Assembly: GCF_014201585.1 (NCBI RefSeq)
Contig: NZ_JACHES010000003.1
Span: forward strand, 206,416-270,415
Origin: Anoxybacillus tengchongensis
GTDB taxonomy: Bacteria > Bacillota > Bacilli > Bacillales > Anoxybacillaceae
Direction of reading: 5' to 3'
DNA length: 64,000 nucleotides
The notes under the pieces are model-generated. The model was given only the letters and a program-made list of their open reading frames with translations. It was not told where the DNA came from and searched no databases. Positions 18,815 through 28,728 of the stretch are shown here, piece after piece. A program made the translations under genes and the position numbers. Position 1 is the stretch's first letter. Every line of letters begins with the position of its first letter.

Positions 18815-19463
18815 TCGGCTCTCTCCCTGTCTGTTGTAAAAAAGCGTTTGTTTTTGAAAACGGACGGCTGCCGAAAAAACCTCGTGCTGCGGAAAATGGA
18901 CTTGGATGTGGCGCTTCAATCATGTAATGATGTTCATTCGTAATGAGCGTTTTTTTTGCTTGGGCATGACGCCCCCATAAAATAAAGACAACAGGTTCAT
19001 CCTTTTCATTTACAAGTTGAATGACGCGGTCCGTAAAATGTTCCCATCCTTTTCCTTTATGCGAATTTGCTTCTCCACGTCGCACTGTTAATACCGTATT
19101 TAACAATAACACCCCTTGCTCTGCCCATTTTAATAAATAACCGTTGTTTGGAATATAGCAACCAAGATCATCTTGTAACTCTTTAAAAATGTTTAATAAC
19201 GATGGCGGCAAAGCAACACCTGGTTTTACGGAAAAACTTAATCCGTGCGCTTGATTTGGTCCGTGATATGGGTCTTGTCCTAAAATGACGACTTTGACAT
19301 CTGCATATGAAGTATAATGAAGGGCATTAAAAATGTCGTGCATATCGGGATAAATTGTTTTTGTACGATATTCTTCTTTTAAAAACTGGCGCAACTTCAA
19401 ATAATACGGTTTTTGAAACTCCTCTTCTAATAAAGGAGCCCAATCATTTTTCAATATGCTCAT
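18789..19463 (-). CDS. ung: Uracil-DNA glycosylase
   Basis: Removes uracil from DNA in base excision repair. 224 residues of family 1, with the water-activating motif [17 protein letters not shown] near residue 62, [11 protein letters not shown] for the base pocket and the DNA-intercalation loop [11 protein letters not shown]. The first gene of a short leftward unit with the four-cysteine protein and the potassium channel. Confidence 0.95.
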   Translation of the reverse strand: MSILKNDWAPLLEEEFQKPYYLKLRQFLKEEYRTKTIYPDMHDIFNALHYTSYADVKVVILGQDPYHGPNQAHGLSFSVKPGVALPPSLLNIFKELQDDLGCYIPNNGYLLKWAEQGVLLLNTVLTVRRGEANSHKGKGWEHFTDRVIQLVNEKDEPVVFILWGRHAQAKKTLITNEHHYMIEAPHPSPFSAARGFFGSRPFSKTNAFLQQTGREPIDWQIENI

Positions 19464-19486
19464 CTTCTCACTCCTTTCTAATACAA

Positions 19487-19513
19487 AGGCTACCCTACTA
19501 CATAGGATAGCCT
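19487..19513 (-). terminator. Terminator of glyQS
   Basis: AGGCTA(C)CCTA and TAGGATAGCCT form a stem just past the glyQS stop; the minus-strand tail is TTTGTATT, so it is of moderate strength. Confidence 0.65.
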
Positions 19514-19521
19514 GTTTTCAT

Positions 19522-20904
19522 TTAAAACTGAATTTTTTCTTCTAAGAAGTTTTTTAATTCCGCAATTGGAATGCGCGTTTGCTCCATCGTATCGCGGTCG
19601 CGCACGGTTACCATGCCATCCTGCTCTGAATCGAAGTCATACGTAATACAGAACGGTGTTCCAATTTCATCTTGGCGGCGATAACGTTTACCGATTGATC
19701 CAGACTCATCGTAATCAACCATAAAGTGTTGTGAAAGTTGTTCAAAGATCGCACGTGCACCTTCTGATAACTTTTTCGATAACGGTAATACAGCTGCCTT
19801 ATATGGCGCTAATGCTGGATGAAGATGCATCACAGTGCGCGTCGTGCCGTCTGCCAGTTGCTCTTCTTCGTACGCATCAATCATAAATGCGAGCGTCACG
19901 CGATCTGCACCGAGTGAAGGTTCAATGCAGTACGGAATGAAACGTTCATTCGTTTCTTGATCGAGGTAGTGAAAATCTTCTCCTGAATATTCCATATGGC
20001 GACGTAAATCGTAATCGGTACGTGATGCAATGCCCCATAGCTCGCCCCAACCGAATGGGAATTTATATTCAATATCTGTTGTCGCGTTGCTGTAGTGAGA
20101 CAGTTCGTCTTCGGAATGATCGCGCAAACGAATGTTTTCTCGCTTCATACCAAGCGATAAAAGCCATTGTTCGCAATACTGTTTCCAATAACTAAACCAC
20201 TGCAACTCTTCTCCTGGTCTGCAGAAAAATTCAAGCTCCATTTGTTCAAATTCGCGTGTGCGGAACGTAAAGTTTCCTGGCGTAATTTCGTTACGAAAAC
20301 TTTTTCCAATTTGCGCAATACCAAACGGCAATTTTTTACGCATCGTCCGTTGCACGTTCTTAAAGTTGACGAAAATGCCTTGTGCCGTTTCAGGACGAAG
20401 ATAAATTTCGTTTGCGCTCGACTCCGTCACACCTTGGAACGTTTTAAACATTAAGTTAAATTGACGAATGTTCGTAAAGTCGCGACTTCCGCAATCCGGA
20501 CACGCAATGTCGTGCTCTTGAATGAGCTGCTCCATTTTTTCAAACGGAAGCCCATCGACAACCATTTCAATGCCTTTTGCTTCAAGCGCGCTTTCAATTA
20601 ACTTATCCGCCCGATGACGCGCTTTACATTGCTTACAGTCAATCATCGGATCATTAAAGTTTCCTAAATGACCTGACGCTTCCCACGTGCGTGGGTTCAT
20701 TAAAATCGCCGCATCTAAACCGACGTTATACGGCGATTGTTGAACGAACTTTTTCCACCATGCACGTTTAATGTTGTTTTTCAACTCTGTCCCTAATGGA
20801 CCGTAATCCCACGTATTCGCTAATCCGCCGTAAATTTCTGAGCCAGGAAAAACAAAACCACGATGCTTCGCATGTGCTACAATTTGATCCATCGTTACCG
20901 ACAT
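19522..20904 (-). CDS. glyQS: Glycyl-tRNA synthetase, single-chain (eukaryotic/archaeal type)
   Basis: Class II synthetase of 460 residues acting as a homodimer, unlike the two-subunit GlyQ/GlyS enzyme. Motif 2 appears in [25 protein letters not shown] and motif 3 near GADRVTLAF; a CKQC...CPDC zinc-like cluster is in the insert (residues 89-92 and 139-142). The anticodon-binding domain is C-terminal. A glycine T-box leader upstream controls the gene. Confidence 0.95.
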   Translation of the reverse strand: MSVTMDQIVAHAKHRGFVFPGSEIYGGLANTWDYGPLGTELKNNIKRAWWKKFVQQSPYNVGLDAAILMNPRTWEASGHLGNFNDPMIDCKQCKARHRADKLIESALEAKGIEMVVDGLPFEKMEQLIQEHDIACPDCGSRDFTNIRQFNLMFKTFQGVTESSANEIYLRPETAQGIFVNFKNVQRTMRKKLPFGIAQIGKSFRNEITPGNFTFRTREFEQMELEFFCRPGEELQWFSYWKQYCEQWLLSLGMKRENIRLRDHSEDELSHYSNATTDIEYKFPFGWGELWGIASRTDYDLRRHMEYSGEDFHYLDQETNERFIPYCIEPSLGADRVTLAFMIDAYEEEQLADGTTRTVMHLHPALAPYKAAVLPLSKKLSEGARAIFEQLSQHFMVDYDESGSIGKRYRRQDEIGTPFCITYDFDSEQDGMVTVRDRDTMEQTRIPIAELKNFLEEKIQF

Positions 20905-20933
20905 CTTTCATCCTCCTTTTGTCAAATGTAAAC

Positions 20934-21130
20934 AAAAAACGCTCTCATCCTTAGGCCTTTCGCCTAGGGACGAGAGCGTAACTCCCGCGGTTCCACCCTA
21001 GTTGATGCATAGCGCATCCACTTTTGCGTGAAGCAACTCCAGACTGCCGTTTCACTAAGTGTCTTTGCTAGGCTTCCACCATCCCTAGCTCGCTACAAAA
21101 GAACAAACTTAGCTACTATCCATCTTTCAT
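20934..21130 (-). promoter_or_regulatory. Glycine T-box leader of glyQS
   Basis: The minus strand contains the T-box core AGGGTGGAACCGCGGGAGT (plus 20981-20999), which pairs in the antiterminator with the end of uncharged tRNA. Directly after it is a strong hairpin (20940-20978, CGCTCTCGTCCC...GATGAGAGCG) followed by six T, the terminator. Upstream is stem I with the loop element GATGGTGG and a GGC triplet (21046-21048) in the position expected for the glycine specifier codon. The leader therefore senses glycyl-tRNA charging. Confidence 0.9.
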
Positions 21131-21158
21131 CGTTGCACCTGTATTTCATTTGGTTGAT

Positions 21159-21187
21159 ATTGTATCAAACTAAAATAGGAGAGTCAA
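21159..21187 (-). promoter_or_regulatory. Sigma-A promoter of the glyQS leader
   Basis: TTGACT (plus 21182-21187) and TACAAT (plus 21159-21164) separated by exactly 17 bases, just ahead of the T-box leader. Confidence 0.8.
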
Positions 21188-21204
21188 GGGGGAGGGAAAA
21201 ACAA

Positions 21205-21237
21205 AACTCGCTTTACTATCATAAAGTAAAGCGAGTT
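21205..21237 (-). terminator. Terminator of ahpC-ahpF
   Basis: AACTCGCTTTAC and GTAAAGCGAGTT form a perfect 12-pair stem; the minus strand continues TTGTTTTT. It lies just past the ahpF stop and in front of the glyQS promoter. Confidence 0.85.
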
Positions 21238-21248
21238 AAGGGGTTATG

Positions 21249-22778
21249 TTAATTTCGAATTAAGTAGTCAAACGCCCCTAAAGAAGCTGTTGCGCCTGAG
21301 CCCATGGAAATGATAATCTGTTTATATGCGCTATCTGTACAATCGCCAGCAGCGAAGACGCCAGGAACGTTTGTCGCACCGCGCTTATCGACGATAATTT
21401 CGCCAAAGCGATTGCGTTCTACCGTTCCTTCTAACCATTCTGTATTCGGCACAAGCCCGATTTGAACGAATACACCTTGAAGTTCAATATGGCGCTCTTC
21501 GCCTGTTGCGCGATCAATATATGTGAGGCCATTCACTTTGTCTGTACCTGTAATTTCTTTTGTTTGTGCATGTTTAATGACCGTGACGTTCGGTAAGCTG
21601 TACAAACGATCTTGCAACACTGCGTCCGCTTTTAATTCTGGTGCAAATTCAAGAACCGTCACATGCTTAGCAATGCCGGCAAGATCAATCGCGGCTTCAA
21701 CGCCAGAGTTACCTCCGCCGATGACTGCGACATCTTTTCCTTCAAATAACGGACCGTCACAATGTGGGCAGTAAGCGACTCCTTTATTTTTAAACTCCGC
21801 TTCACCCGGAACGCCGAGATTACGCCAACGTGCACCTGTAGCGATAATGACCGCCTTACTTTTCAAAACAGCCCCATTTTCAAGTTCTACTTCAATAAGA
21901 TCTTTCTTTTCTAACCGTTTGGCACGTTGTAAGTTCATAATGTCGACGTTATAATGTTTCACATGTTCCTCAAGGCTTGCGGCAAGCTTCGGACCTTCTG
22001 TATATTTCACACTAATGAAGTTTTCAATGCCTAACGTATCTAAAATTTGGCCGCCAAAGCGTTCTGCAACAATTCCTGTACGAATACCTTTACGCGCCGC
22101 ATAAATCGCCGCTGTCGCACCAGCAGGACCTCCACCGATGACAAGCACATCAAACGGGTCTTTGTCCGCAAAGACCGAAGCATCCGGCGTACTTCCTAAC
22201 TTCGCAAGAATTTCCTCAAGCGACATCCGACCGCTTGCGAACGGTTCGCCATTTAAAAAGATAGTTGGCACCGCCATTACGTCTTTTTGTTCAACTTCTT
22301 CCTTAAATGCTGCCCCATCAATCATCGTATGGGAGACGTTCGGATTTAATACGCTCATAACGTTTAATGCTTGCACGACATCCGGACAATTATGGCACGT
22401 TAAGCTGACGTATGTTTCAAAGCGATACGTCCCTTTTAAATGTTTGATTTGTTCAATGACCGCTTCATCTACTTTTGGCGGTCTTCCACTCACTTGAAGC
22501 AATGCAAGCACAAGAGAAGTAAATTCATGTCCTAAAGGCACGCCCGCAAATACAACGCCTGTGTCTTCATCAACACGATTAACGCTAAAACTTGGCGTTC
22601 TCTCTAGCGTTGTTTTTTCTACTTTGATTTTCGATGACATTGTGGTGAGTTCATCGACTAAAGCAAGCATATCGCGGGAAACTTCATCGTCTCCCGCGCT
22701 TACTTTTAACACAATGTCATTTTCCATCAACTGTAGATATTGGGCGAGCTGTGCTTTAATTTCCGCATCCAATATCAT
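21249..22778 (-). CDS. ahpF: Alkyl hydroperoxide reductase subunit F
   Basis: NADH-dependent flavoprotein of 509 residues that re-reduces AhpC. The N-terminal tandem thioredoxin-like domain carries the CxxC pair in TCHNCPDVV; the FAD site [17 protein letters not shown] follows near residue 215, and the second redox pair is in [11 protein letters not shown] near residue 345, with NAD-binding [10 protein letters not shown]. It follows ahpC by 14 bases in one operon controlled from the ahpC promoter. Confidence 0.95.
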   Translation of the reverse strand: MILDAEIKAQLAQYLQLMENDIVLKVSAGDDEVSRDMLALVDELTTMSSKIKVEKTTLERTPSFSVNRVDEDTGVVFAGVPLGHEFTSLVLALLQVSGRPPKVDEAVIEQIKHLKGTYRFETYVSLTCHNCPDVVQALNVMSVLNPNVSHTMIDGAAFKEEVEQKDVMAVPTIFLNGEPFASGRMSLEEILAKLGSTPDASVFADKDPFDVLVIGGGPAGATAAIYAARKGIRTGIVAERFGGQILDTLGIENFISVKYTEGPKLAASLEEHVKHYNVDIMNLQRAKRLEKKDLIEVELENGAVLKSKAVIIATGARWRNLGVPGEAEFKNKGVAYCPHCDGPLFEGKDVAVIGGGNSGVEAAIDLAGIAKHVTVLEFAPELKADAVLQDRLYSLPNVTVIKHAQTKEITGTDKVNGLTYIDRATGEERHIELQGVFVQIGLVPNTEWLEGTVERNRFGEIIVDKRGATNVPGVFAAGDCTDSAYKQIIISMGSGATASLGAFDYLIRN

Positions 22779-22792
22779 TTACATAAGCCTCC

Positions 22793-23356
22793 TTAAATTT
22801 TACCTACAAGGTCAAGGCTTGGCTTAAGCGTTTCGCCGCCTTCTTGCCATTTTGCTGGGCATACTTCACCAGGATTGTTGCGCACGTATTGTGCTGCTTT
22901 AATTTTGTTTACGATTGTGCTTGCATCGCGACCAATGCCGTCAGCGTTAATTTCAACTGCTTGAATGACACCATCTGGATCGATGATGAACGTACCACGT
23001 TGTGCAAGACCTGTTTCTTCATCAAGCACTTCAAACATGCGCGATAATTTTTGTGAAGGGTCACCAACCATTACATACTCGATTTTGCTGATTGCTGGTG
23101 AATGGTCGTGCCATGCTTTATGTGTGAAATGTGTATCTGTTGAAACAGAGTATACTTCAACACCAAGTTCCTTTAACTTTGGATATTCGTTTTGTAAATC
23201 CTCTAACTCAGTTGGGCAAACGAATGTAAAGTCCGCTGGATAGAAGCAAACAACGCTCCATTTTCCTTTTAAGTTTTCTTCTGTCACCTCGATGAAATCT
23301 CCGTTATGAAACGCCATCGCCTTAAATGGTTGTACTTGTTTTCCTACTAATGGCAT
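22793..23356 (-). CDS. ahpC: Alkyl hydroperoxide reductase subunit C (peroxiredoxin)
   Basis: Typical 2-Cys peroxiredoxin of 187 residues that reduces hydrogen peroxide and organic hydroperoxides. The peroxidatic cysteine is in [13 protein letters not shown] near residue 47 and the resolving cysteine in [10 protein letters not shown] near the C-terminus. ATG at 23356 with AGGAGGATG upstream. First gene of ahpC-ahpF. A PerR-like box and a sigma-A promoter lie upstream. Confidence 0.96.
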   Translation of the reverse strand: MPLVGKQVQPFKAMAFHNGDFIEVTEENLKGKWSVVCFYPADFTFVCPTELEDLQNEYPKLKELGVEVYSVSTDTHFTHKAWHDHSPAISKIEYVMVGDPSQKLSRMFEVLDEETGLAQRGTFIIDPDGVIQAVEINADGIGRDASTIVNKIKAAQYVRNNPGEVCPAKWQEGGETLKPSLDLVGKI

Positions 23357-23405
23357 TGTGAATCATCCTCCTGCTTCATTTTTTTTGCATGTTAGTAGTA
23401 TGCTA

Positions 23406-23428
23406 CAGTCATACGAAAAATATGACTG
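23406..23428 (-). promoter_or_regulatory. 5'-leader hairpin of ahpC mRNA
   Basis: CAGTCATA (23406-23413) and TATGACTG (23421-23428) form a perfect eight-pair stem with a seven-base loop, in the transcribed leader about 50 bases before the start codon. It may protect the 5' end of the mRNA; no T-run follows, so it is not a terminator. Confidence 0.55.
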
Positions 23429-23442
23429 AAAGCGAAATTAAA

Positions 23443-23457
23443 TTATAACAATTACAA
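23443..23457 (-). promoter_or_regulatory. PerR-box-like operator of ahpC
   Basis: TTATAACAATTACAA matches the Per box TTATAATNATTATAA at 12 of 14 defined positions. It starts just downstream of the predicted transcription start, where repressor binding blocks the promoter. Confidence 0.7.
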
Positions 23458-23467
23458 TTCGATATAA

Positions 23468-23496
23468 ATTATCATATAGGAATGTTTATTTGTCAA
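23468..23496 (-). promoter_or_regulatory. Sigma-A promoter of ahpC-ahpF
   Basis: TTGACA (plus 23491-23496) and GATAAT (plus 23468-23473) with a 17-base spacer. Confidence 0.8.
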
Positions 23497-23565
23497 GTAG
23501 AAACTATCGAACCGTCTTAGTTTTTCGACACACACTTCTTTTATTCCTTTTTCGTCAATAAAAAA

Positions 23566-23587
23566 CAGAGCCTTCGCAAAGACTCTG
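23566..23587 (-). terminator. Terminator after the glycosyltransferase unit
   Basis: CAGAGTC-TTTGCGAAG-GCTCTG stem followed on the minus strand by TTTTTT, about 6 bases past the stop of the small membrane protein. Confidence 0.75.
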
Positions 23588-23592
23588 CTCCC

Positions 23593-23826
23593 TCATTGTA
23601 TAAAGATAAAACAAAGCAAAATAAGTACATTAAGTAATAATGCAACGGCAAAAAGCCACTTTTGTTTCCTTTTTTTCTTCACCATATATTCTGCAAATGC
23701 GACCGTCCCGAAAGCGAAACAAACAAACGATAAAAATAATACGATTCGCCCATGGAACACATGTCGAACAAGGAGCGGGGAAAACAAAAGCAAAATGAAT
23801 AATTGCTGGAAGCTCCACCTATACAT
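23593..23826 (-). CDS. Small two- or three-helix membrane protein
   Basis: 77 residues from the ATG at 23826, which has AGGAGG upstream; the longer frame to 23844 would start inside that site. Predicted membrane helices are at about 6-22, 28-46 and 55-74, with a KKKRKQK basic loop between. No family recognised. It follows the glycosyltransferase gene by 11 bases and shares its terminator. Confidence 0.7.
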   Translation of the reverse strand: MYRWSFQQLFILLLFSPLLVRHVFHGRIVLFLSFVCFAFGTVAFAEYMVKKKRKQKWLFAVALLLNVLILLCFIFIQ

Positions 23827-23837
23827 CTTGTTTCCTC

Positions 23838-24653
23838 CTAACAACGAACGAAATGAGCGAGCCGTGAACGAAACGGTTCACCGTTCCATATGATTTCACT
23901 TTTTGCTTTCCGTTTTTGCACTTCCGGCTCCGATAGAAGAAGCCAAAAGTTTTTCGTCGGTAAATCGCCAAGCTCATGTTTTTCACTTAATCGGTTTAAA
24001 TACATTTGTCTCTTTTCGTTCATTTGTTTCGATAAATGATCGCCTTCATTTGAAAAAGCATAAAGGACGCTCGCTATCGGTACGCGTTTGATGCGAAATT
24101 GTTTTGCAACACGTAAAAAGAAATCCCAATCCCAATAGTTATGAACGTACGGATCAAAATAACCAATTATATCATGAATCACGCGCCGATACATGCTACC
24201 TGAAGGGACATACGTTGAAAATGAACGCATCGCTTGTAAATCACATTCATATGCAAATAAAAAACGATCTGTCGGTATGCGCATTCCGTTTTCAATACGA
24301 TAATGGAAAATTTCTACGTCCGCATATACAAAATCCGCATCATTCATATTCGCAATCATTCGCTCGATATGGCACGGCAATAGTAAATCGTCATCATCGC
24401 AAAGCATAATAAAATCTTCTGTCACCGCACGCACACCGATATTCCGCGCCTCAACATGCCCGACATTTTCATGCAATTGGATGAGCTCAATAGGAAGCTC
24501 AGGATACGCATCAACCGCGGCTTGTACGGATGAACCCCCATCGTTGACAATAATGACTTGTGTTGGTTTATACGTTTGCTTGCTTAATGACTCTAGTAAT
24601 TCTGCTAAAGGTAGTAATCGGTTATATGTCGCAATGACTACAGAAACACCCAA
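23838..24653 (-). CDS. Family 2 glycosyltransferase
   Basis: 271 residues with the GT-A fold: nucleotide-sugar start SVVIATYNRLLPLAELLESL, the NDGGS loop, the metal-binding LCDDDDLLLP (DxD) near residue 90, and the acceptor-site WDWDFFLRVAKQF. No membrane helix, so it is cytoplasmic or peripheral. The TTG at 24653 is used, with AAAGGAG nine bases upstream; no better start exists. Substrate unknown; a role in surface polysaccharide or protein glycosylation is only inferred. Confidence 0.85.
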   Translation of the reverse strand: MGVSVVIATYNRLLPLAELLESLSKQTYKPTQVIIVNDGGSSVQAAVDAYPELPIELIQLHENVGHVEARNIGVRAVTEDFIMLCDDDDLLLPCHIERMIANMNDADFVYADVEIFHYRIENGMRIPTDRFLFAYECDLQAMRSFSTYVPSGSMYRRVIHDIIGYFDPYVHNYWDWDFFLRVAKQFRIKRVPIASVLYAFSNEGDHLSKQMNEKRQMYLNRLSEKHELGDLPTKNFWLLLSEPEVQKRKAKSEIIWNGEPFRSRLAHFVRC

Positions 24654-24676
24654 ATGAAATATCTCCTTTCAAAAAA

Positions 24677-24706
24677 AGAAGCTACAATGATACCATTATA
24701 GCTTCT
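24677..24706 (-). terminator. Terminator of niaP
   Basis: AGAAGCTA(T)AATGG...AGCTTCT stem followed by TTTTTTT on the minus strand, about 10 bases past the niaP stop. Confidence 0.9.
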
Positions 24707-24716
24707 TTTCTTATGA

Positions 24717-25913
24717 TTATGCGAGTTCTTGTTGTTTCGTTTCTTTTCCTAGGAAAAAGACAGCAAGCGCGCCGATGAAAATGGCGATACAAAACATCGC
24801 AAAAATCATCGTGATCGACACGTTTTGTGCAACGAGATAGCCAACAAGAAGCGGGCCTAAAATACCGCCGATGCGTCCGAATGAAGCGGCCATCCCTGCC
24901 CCTGTTGCTCGAATAACCGTTGGATATTGCTCTGGTGTGTATGCGTAAAGCGCTCCCCAAGCACCGAGATTGAAAAACGATAACAATGCGCCAAATGTCA
25001 TTAATGCGGTAGCTGTCTCGGCATTTCCGAAGAAATAAGCACTCAACGCTGTCCCGATTAAATATATAACAAGTACCGCTTTTCGCCCGATGCGTTCAAT
25101 TAACCATGCCACGCTAAAATACCCTGGCAATTGTGCTAACGTCATAATAAGTACGTATTCAAAGCTTTTAATTAAACTAAATCCTTTCATGACCATGACG
25201 CTCGGCAACCATAAAAACATGCCGTAATAGGAAAAGACGACCGCAAACCATAAAATCCAAAGCATTGTCGTTTGTTTTGCATACGGTTTTGCCCAAACGT
25301 CCGCAATATTTCGCCAAACGGAACGACGCTCTATTTTTGTCGCGATAAACTTTTGTGAATCTGGTAAGTTCATGCGTAAATAAATCGCATATAACGCAGG
25401 TACAGCTCCTAAAATGAGCGCCATTTGCCATCCATACGATGGAATAATGAAAAATGAAATGAGCGCTGCTATTAACCAACCGCCTGCCCAAAAGCTTTCC
25501 AATAAAACAACCACTTTTCCGCGCTCATGTGCAGGCACGCTTTCCGATACGAGCGTCGATGCAACCGGAAGTTCTCCTCCAAGCCCCATGCCAATAAAAA
25601 AGCGTAAAATTAAAAAGACCGTTAACGTTGTGGCAAGGGCAGATAAACCGCTACCGATCGAAAATAATAAAAGCGTAATAATGAACACTTGTTTTCGCCC
25701 GATGCGGTCAGCTAACAATCCGAAAACGAGGGCACCGACCGCCATGCCAATCGAGTTCACACTTCCGATCCAACCCATTTGCTCAGCTGTCAAATTCCAT
25801 TCCTTTTGCAAGGCGGCCATAATAAACGAAAGCATGCCGACATCCATCGCGTCAAATAGCCAACCAAGTCCTGCAATCCAAAGCAATTTGTTTCTTGATA
25901 TGTCTTTACTCAT
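24717..25913 (-). CDS. niaP: MFS transporter, probable niacin permease
   Basis: 398 residues with twelve membrane helices. The sugar-porter-like motifs LADRIGRKQVF (loop 2-3), MGLGGELPVASTLVSE (helix 4) and RIGRKAVLVIY (loop 8-9) are present. The opening GLGWLFDAMDVGMLSF and the overall sequence recall B. subtilis NiaP (YceI), which imports nicotinate. No NiaR-type operator was recognised upstream, so the substrate rests on remembered similarity; other aromatic-acid or shikimate carriers are related. Confidence 0.75.
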   Translation of the reverse strand: MSKDISRNKLLWIAGLGWLFDAMDVGMLSFIMAALQKEWNLTAEQMGWIGSVNSIGMAVGALVFGLLADRIGRKQVFIITLLLFSIGSGLSALATTLTVFLILRFFIGMGLGGELPVASTLVSESVPAHERGKVVVLLESFWAGGWLIAALISFFIIPSYGWQMALILGAVPALYAIYLRMNLPDSQKFIATKIERRSVWRNIADVWAKPYAKQTTMLWILWFAVVFSYYGMFLWLPSVMVMKGFSLIKSFEYVLIMTLAQLPGYFSVAWLIERIGRKAVLVIYLIGTALSAYFFGNAETATALMTFGALLSFFNLGAWGALYAYTPEQYPTVIRATGAGMAASFGRIGGILGPLLVGYLVAQNVSITMIFAMFCIAIFIGALAVFFLGKETKQQELA

Positions 25914-25990
25914 GTCATCCCTCCGTTGTCATCTGTCAAATCGTCTTCCTCATGATTATATTTCCTTTTTTGTTATGTATCAATGCAAAA

Positions 25991-26011
25991 AGCGTCGGGA
26001 AAAACCGACGC

Positions 26012-26012
<1 letters not shown>
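25991..26012 (-). terminator. Terminator of the deoxynucleoside operon
   Basis: AGCGTCGG-TTTTTC-CCGACGCT stem followed by TTTT on the minus strand; starts at the cdd stop codon. Confidence 0.85.
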
Positions 26013-26413
<401 letters not shown>

Positions 26414-26432
26414 TCATCCCTTCTTGGGCTGT

Positions 26433-26603
26433 TTAATTAAAAAACGTCTTCATTAACCAATCTGCAACAACGCCACCTAAATATACGCCAAATACCCCCA
26501 TCATTCCTGCTAATACAGGCGGAGCTGGCAACGGCAAACGTAAAAACTTAAATAAAATCCCAACGACAAGCCCTGCAAGTAAACTAAGTAATACTTCTTT
26601 CAT
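26433..26603 (-). CDS. XapX domain small membrane protein
   Basis: 56 residues: MKEVLLSLLAGLVVGILF forms the first membrane helix, RLPLPAPPVLAG the family's conserved proline-rich turn, and MMGVFGVYLGGVVADWL the second helix. Start ATG at 26603 has GGAGG upstream (spacing about nine). It is located between deoC and cdd, 15 bases after the deoC stop, and so belongs to the nucleoside operon. XapX proteins accompany nucleoside genes in several bacteria (the family was named from xanthosine phosphorylase loci); function is unknown. Confidence 0.8.
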   Translation of the reverse strand: MKEVLLSLLAGLVVGILFKFLRLPLPAPPVLAGMMGVFGVYLGGVVADWLMKTFFN

Positions 26604-26618
26604 ATGTGGCTGCCTCCA

Positions 26619-27287
26619 TTAATATGCTTCGTTTGACGTTGTGCCGTCCATAATTGCTGGTCCAGAGCTTGTACCAATGCGGTTTGCTCCTGCTTCAACC
26701 ATCGCTTTTGCATCCGCTGCACTACGTACACCACCAGATGCTTTTACACCAACGTTTGGACCAACTGTTTTGCGCATTAATGCGACATCTTCGACCGTTG
26801 CCCCACCGCTTGCAAATCCGGTCGATGTTTTAACAAAATCAGCACCAGCACGAACAGCGATTTCGCATGCGCGCACTTTTTCTTCATCTGTTAACAATGC
26901 TGTTTCAATGATGACCTTTGTTAATGCTTTCCCCTTTGCTGCATCAACAACAGCACGAATGTCACGCTCGACAAGCTCATCATCGCCATCTTTTAACGCA
27001 CCAATATTGATAACCATATCGACTTCTTGTGCGCCGTTTTCAATTGCTTGTTTTGTTTCAAACGCTTTTACTTCTGGTGTTGTCGCTCCTAACGGGAAGC
27101 CAATGACTGTACATACTTTTACTTTCGTTCCTTGCAAACGTTCAGCCGCAAATTTCACCCATGTTGGATTGACGCATACGGATGCAAATTCGTACTTTTT
27201 CGCCTCTTCCACTAACTTTTCAATTTGTGCTTTCGTTGTTTCTGGCTTTAATAACGTATGATCAATCATGCTAGCAATGTTCATCAT
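26619..27287 (-). CDS. deoC: Deoxyribose-phosphate aldolase
   Basis: Class I aldolase that splits 2-deoxyribose-5-phosphate into acetaldehyde and glyceraldehyde-3-phosphate. 222 residues, TIM-barrel; the proton-relay lysines are in KVIIETALL and the Schiff-base lysine in [22 protein letters not shown] precedes the double ATG at 27287. Third-position in the nupC-led operon. Confidence 0.95.
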   Translation of the reverse strand: MMNIASMIDHTLLKPETTKAQIEKLVEEAKKYEFASVCVNPTWVKFAAERLQGTKVKVCTVIGFPLGATTPEVKAFETKQAIENGAQEVDMVINIGALKDGDDELVERDIRAVVDAAKGKALTKVIIETALLTDEEKVRACEIAVRAGADFVKTSTGFASGGATVEDVALMRKTVGPNVGVKASGGVRSAADAKAMVEAGANRIGTSSGPAIMDGTTSNEAY

Positions 27288-27338
27288 GCATTCCTCCTTA
27301 AAATTTGATGTGATTGAAGCGTACGAGGCGCTTCGTGG

Positions 27339-28553
27339 TTAAATAAACATTCCTGCAATGGATGCACTTAACAATGAGGCAAGCATACCAGCAAGAACGG
27401 CTTTTAAACCCATGCGCGCAATGTCGCTACGACGATTTGGCGCTAAGCTTCCTAAACCACCAAGTAAAATTCCCATCGAAGAAATATTAGCAAATCCACA
27501 TAGTGCAAAGCTAACAATCGCTACCGTTTTTGCTGATAAGTCTGGAATTTGTGGCGCAAACGATGAATACGCAACAAACTCGTTTAAAATTAATTTTTGA
27601 CCGATAAATCCACCAGCTGTCACCGCTTCAGACCACGGTACACCGATCGCAAACGCAATAGGAGCAAACACGAATCCTAAAATCTTTTGAAGCGTTAAAC
27701 CATCATAGTTAAACAAACTGCCGATGCCGCTAAGCAATCCGTTAATTAACGCGATAAGGGCGATAAACGCTAACAACATTGCACCGATATTTAATGCTAA
27801 CTTCAAACCATCGCTTGCCCCGCGAGCCGCTGCGTCGATGACGTTTGTTGATTCTTCGTCTTTTTCCATTTCAAAATGCTCGTCTTCTTTAATCGGCTCT
27901 GTTTCTGGCACAATCATTTTTGCCATCACTAATCCTGCTGGCGCTGCCATGAAACTTGCCGCAAGTAAATATTCAAGCGGAACACCTAAAAGAGAGTAAC
28001 CAACAAGAACAGAACCAGCAACAGATGCCAATCCTCCCGTCATGACCGCAAACAGTTCAGATTGCGTCATTTTTGATAAATATGGACGAATGACAAGCGG
28101 TGCTTCTGTTTGACCGACGAAAATGTTCGCTGCTGCTGACATCGACTCCGCTTTACTCGTTCCGAGCAACTTTGCAAGCGGACCACCGATCATTTTAATG
28201 ACCCATTGCATGACACCGATATAGTAAAGAACAGAAATTAGCGCAGAGAAGAAAATAACAACGGGCAACACTTGGAACGCAAACACAAATCCGATGCCTT
28301 TTGCCGCAAACATGCCACCGAACAAAAAGTTAATTCCTTCGTTCGCATAGTTAATAATGCTTGTTACACCATTTGTTAACCATTGTAATGCAGCTTTTCC
28401 TGCTTCCCATTTTAAAACGATAAACGCAAAAGCGACTTGAATCGCAAGACCACCTAAAATCGTTCGCGGATTAATCGCCTTGCGGTTATTTGAAGAAAGA
28501 AAAGCGATCCCAAGGACAACGACAATACCAACAAGTCCCCAAACGATATTCAT
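27339..28553 (-). CDS. nupC: Concentrative nucleoside transporter
   Basis: 404 residues of the CNT family with about ten helices and a re-entrant part; family stretches are [30 protein letters not shown] and [18 protein letters not shown]. It imports pyrimidine (deoxy)nucleosides by cation symport. ATG at 28553 has AGGAGTG upstream; the open frame further up to 28643 covers the promoter and is not coding. First gene of the operon with deoC, the XapX protein and cdd. Confidence 0.92.
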   Translation of the reverse strand: MNIVWGLVGIVVVLGIAFLSSNNRKAINPRTILGGLAIQVAFAFIVLKWEAGKAALQWLTNGVTSIINYANEGINFLFGGMFAAKGIGFVFAFQVLPVVIFFSALISVLYYIGVMQWVIKMIGGPLAKLLGTSKAESMSAAANIFVGQTEAPLVIRPYLSKMTQSELFAVMTGGLASVAGSVLVGYSLLGVPLEYLLAASFMAAPAGLVMAKMIVPETEPIKEDEHFEMEKDEESTNVIDAAARGASDGLKLALNIGAMLLAFIALIALINGLLSGIGSLFNYDGLTLQKILGFVFAPIAFAIGVPWSEAVTAGGFIGQKLILNEFVAYSSFAPQIPDLSAKTVAIVSFALCGFANISSMGILLGGLGSLAPNRRSDIARMGLKAVLAGMLASLLSASIAGMFI

Positions 28554-28581
28554 ATCGCACACTCCTATAAGTTGAATTTTC

Positions 28582-28591
28582 ATTACGTAAT
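28582..28591. promoter_or_regulatory. Palindrome at the nupC transcription start
   Basis: Perfect palindrome ATTACGTAAT, one base past the nupC -10 element on the downstream side, so it covers the expected start site. Candidate operator for the DeoR regulator encoded next door; this is inferred from position only. Confidence 0.4.
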
Positions 28592-28592
28592 C

Positions 28593-28629
28593 AATATAAC
28601 AGGAAAACGAACATATGTAAACGTTAACA
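28593..28629 (-). promoter_or_regulatory. nupC promoter with cre site over the -35 region
   Basis: TTTACA (plus 28616-28621) and TATATT (plus 28593-28598) are 17 bases apart. The sequence TGTAAACGTTAACA at 28616-28629 matches the cre consensus TGWAANCGNTNWCA at every position and includes the -35 hexamer, so CcpA would block polymerase directly. Confidence 0.75.
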
Positions 28630-28693
28630 TGAACAAATGTCAAAGAAAATTCATGGTTTGACTAAATCTTTCTTCCTTCTTTGCATAAATAAA

Positions 28694-28715
28694 GGGGGCT
28701 TTCTTCTTTTCCCCC
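28694..28715 (-). terminator. Weak terminator of deoR
   Basis: GGGGG...CCCCC stem of five pairs with a pyrimidine/purine-rich loop, followed by TTTATTTAT on the minus strand, 14 bases past the deoR stop. Confidence 0.5.
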
Positions 28716-28728
28716 ATTTGTCGTTTCT

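Noticed and set aside
20940..20978. Strong inverted repeat read as a mobile-element end
   Set aside because: It is the terminator stem of the glyQS T-box leader, in the right place after the T-box core.
26641..27261. 206-residue plus-strand frame over deoC
   Set aside because: It is fully antisense to a clear deoC gene; composition (serine/threonine/proline rich) is that of a shadow frame.
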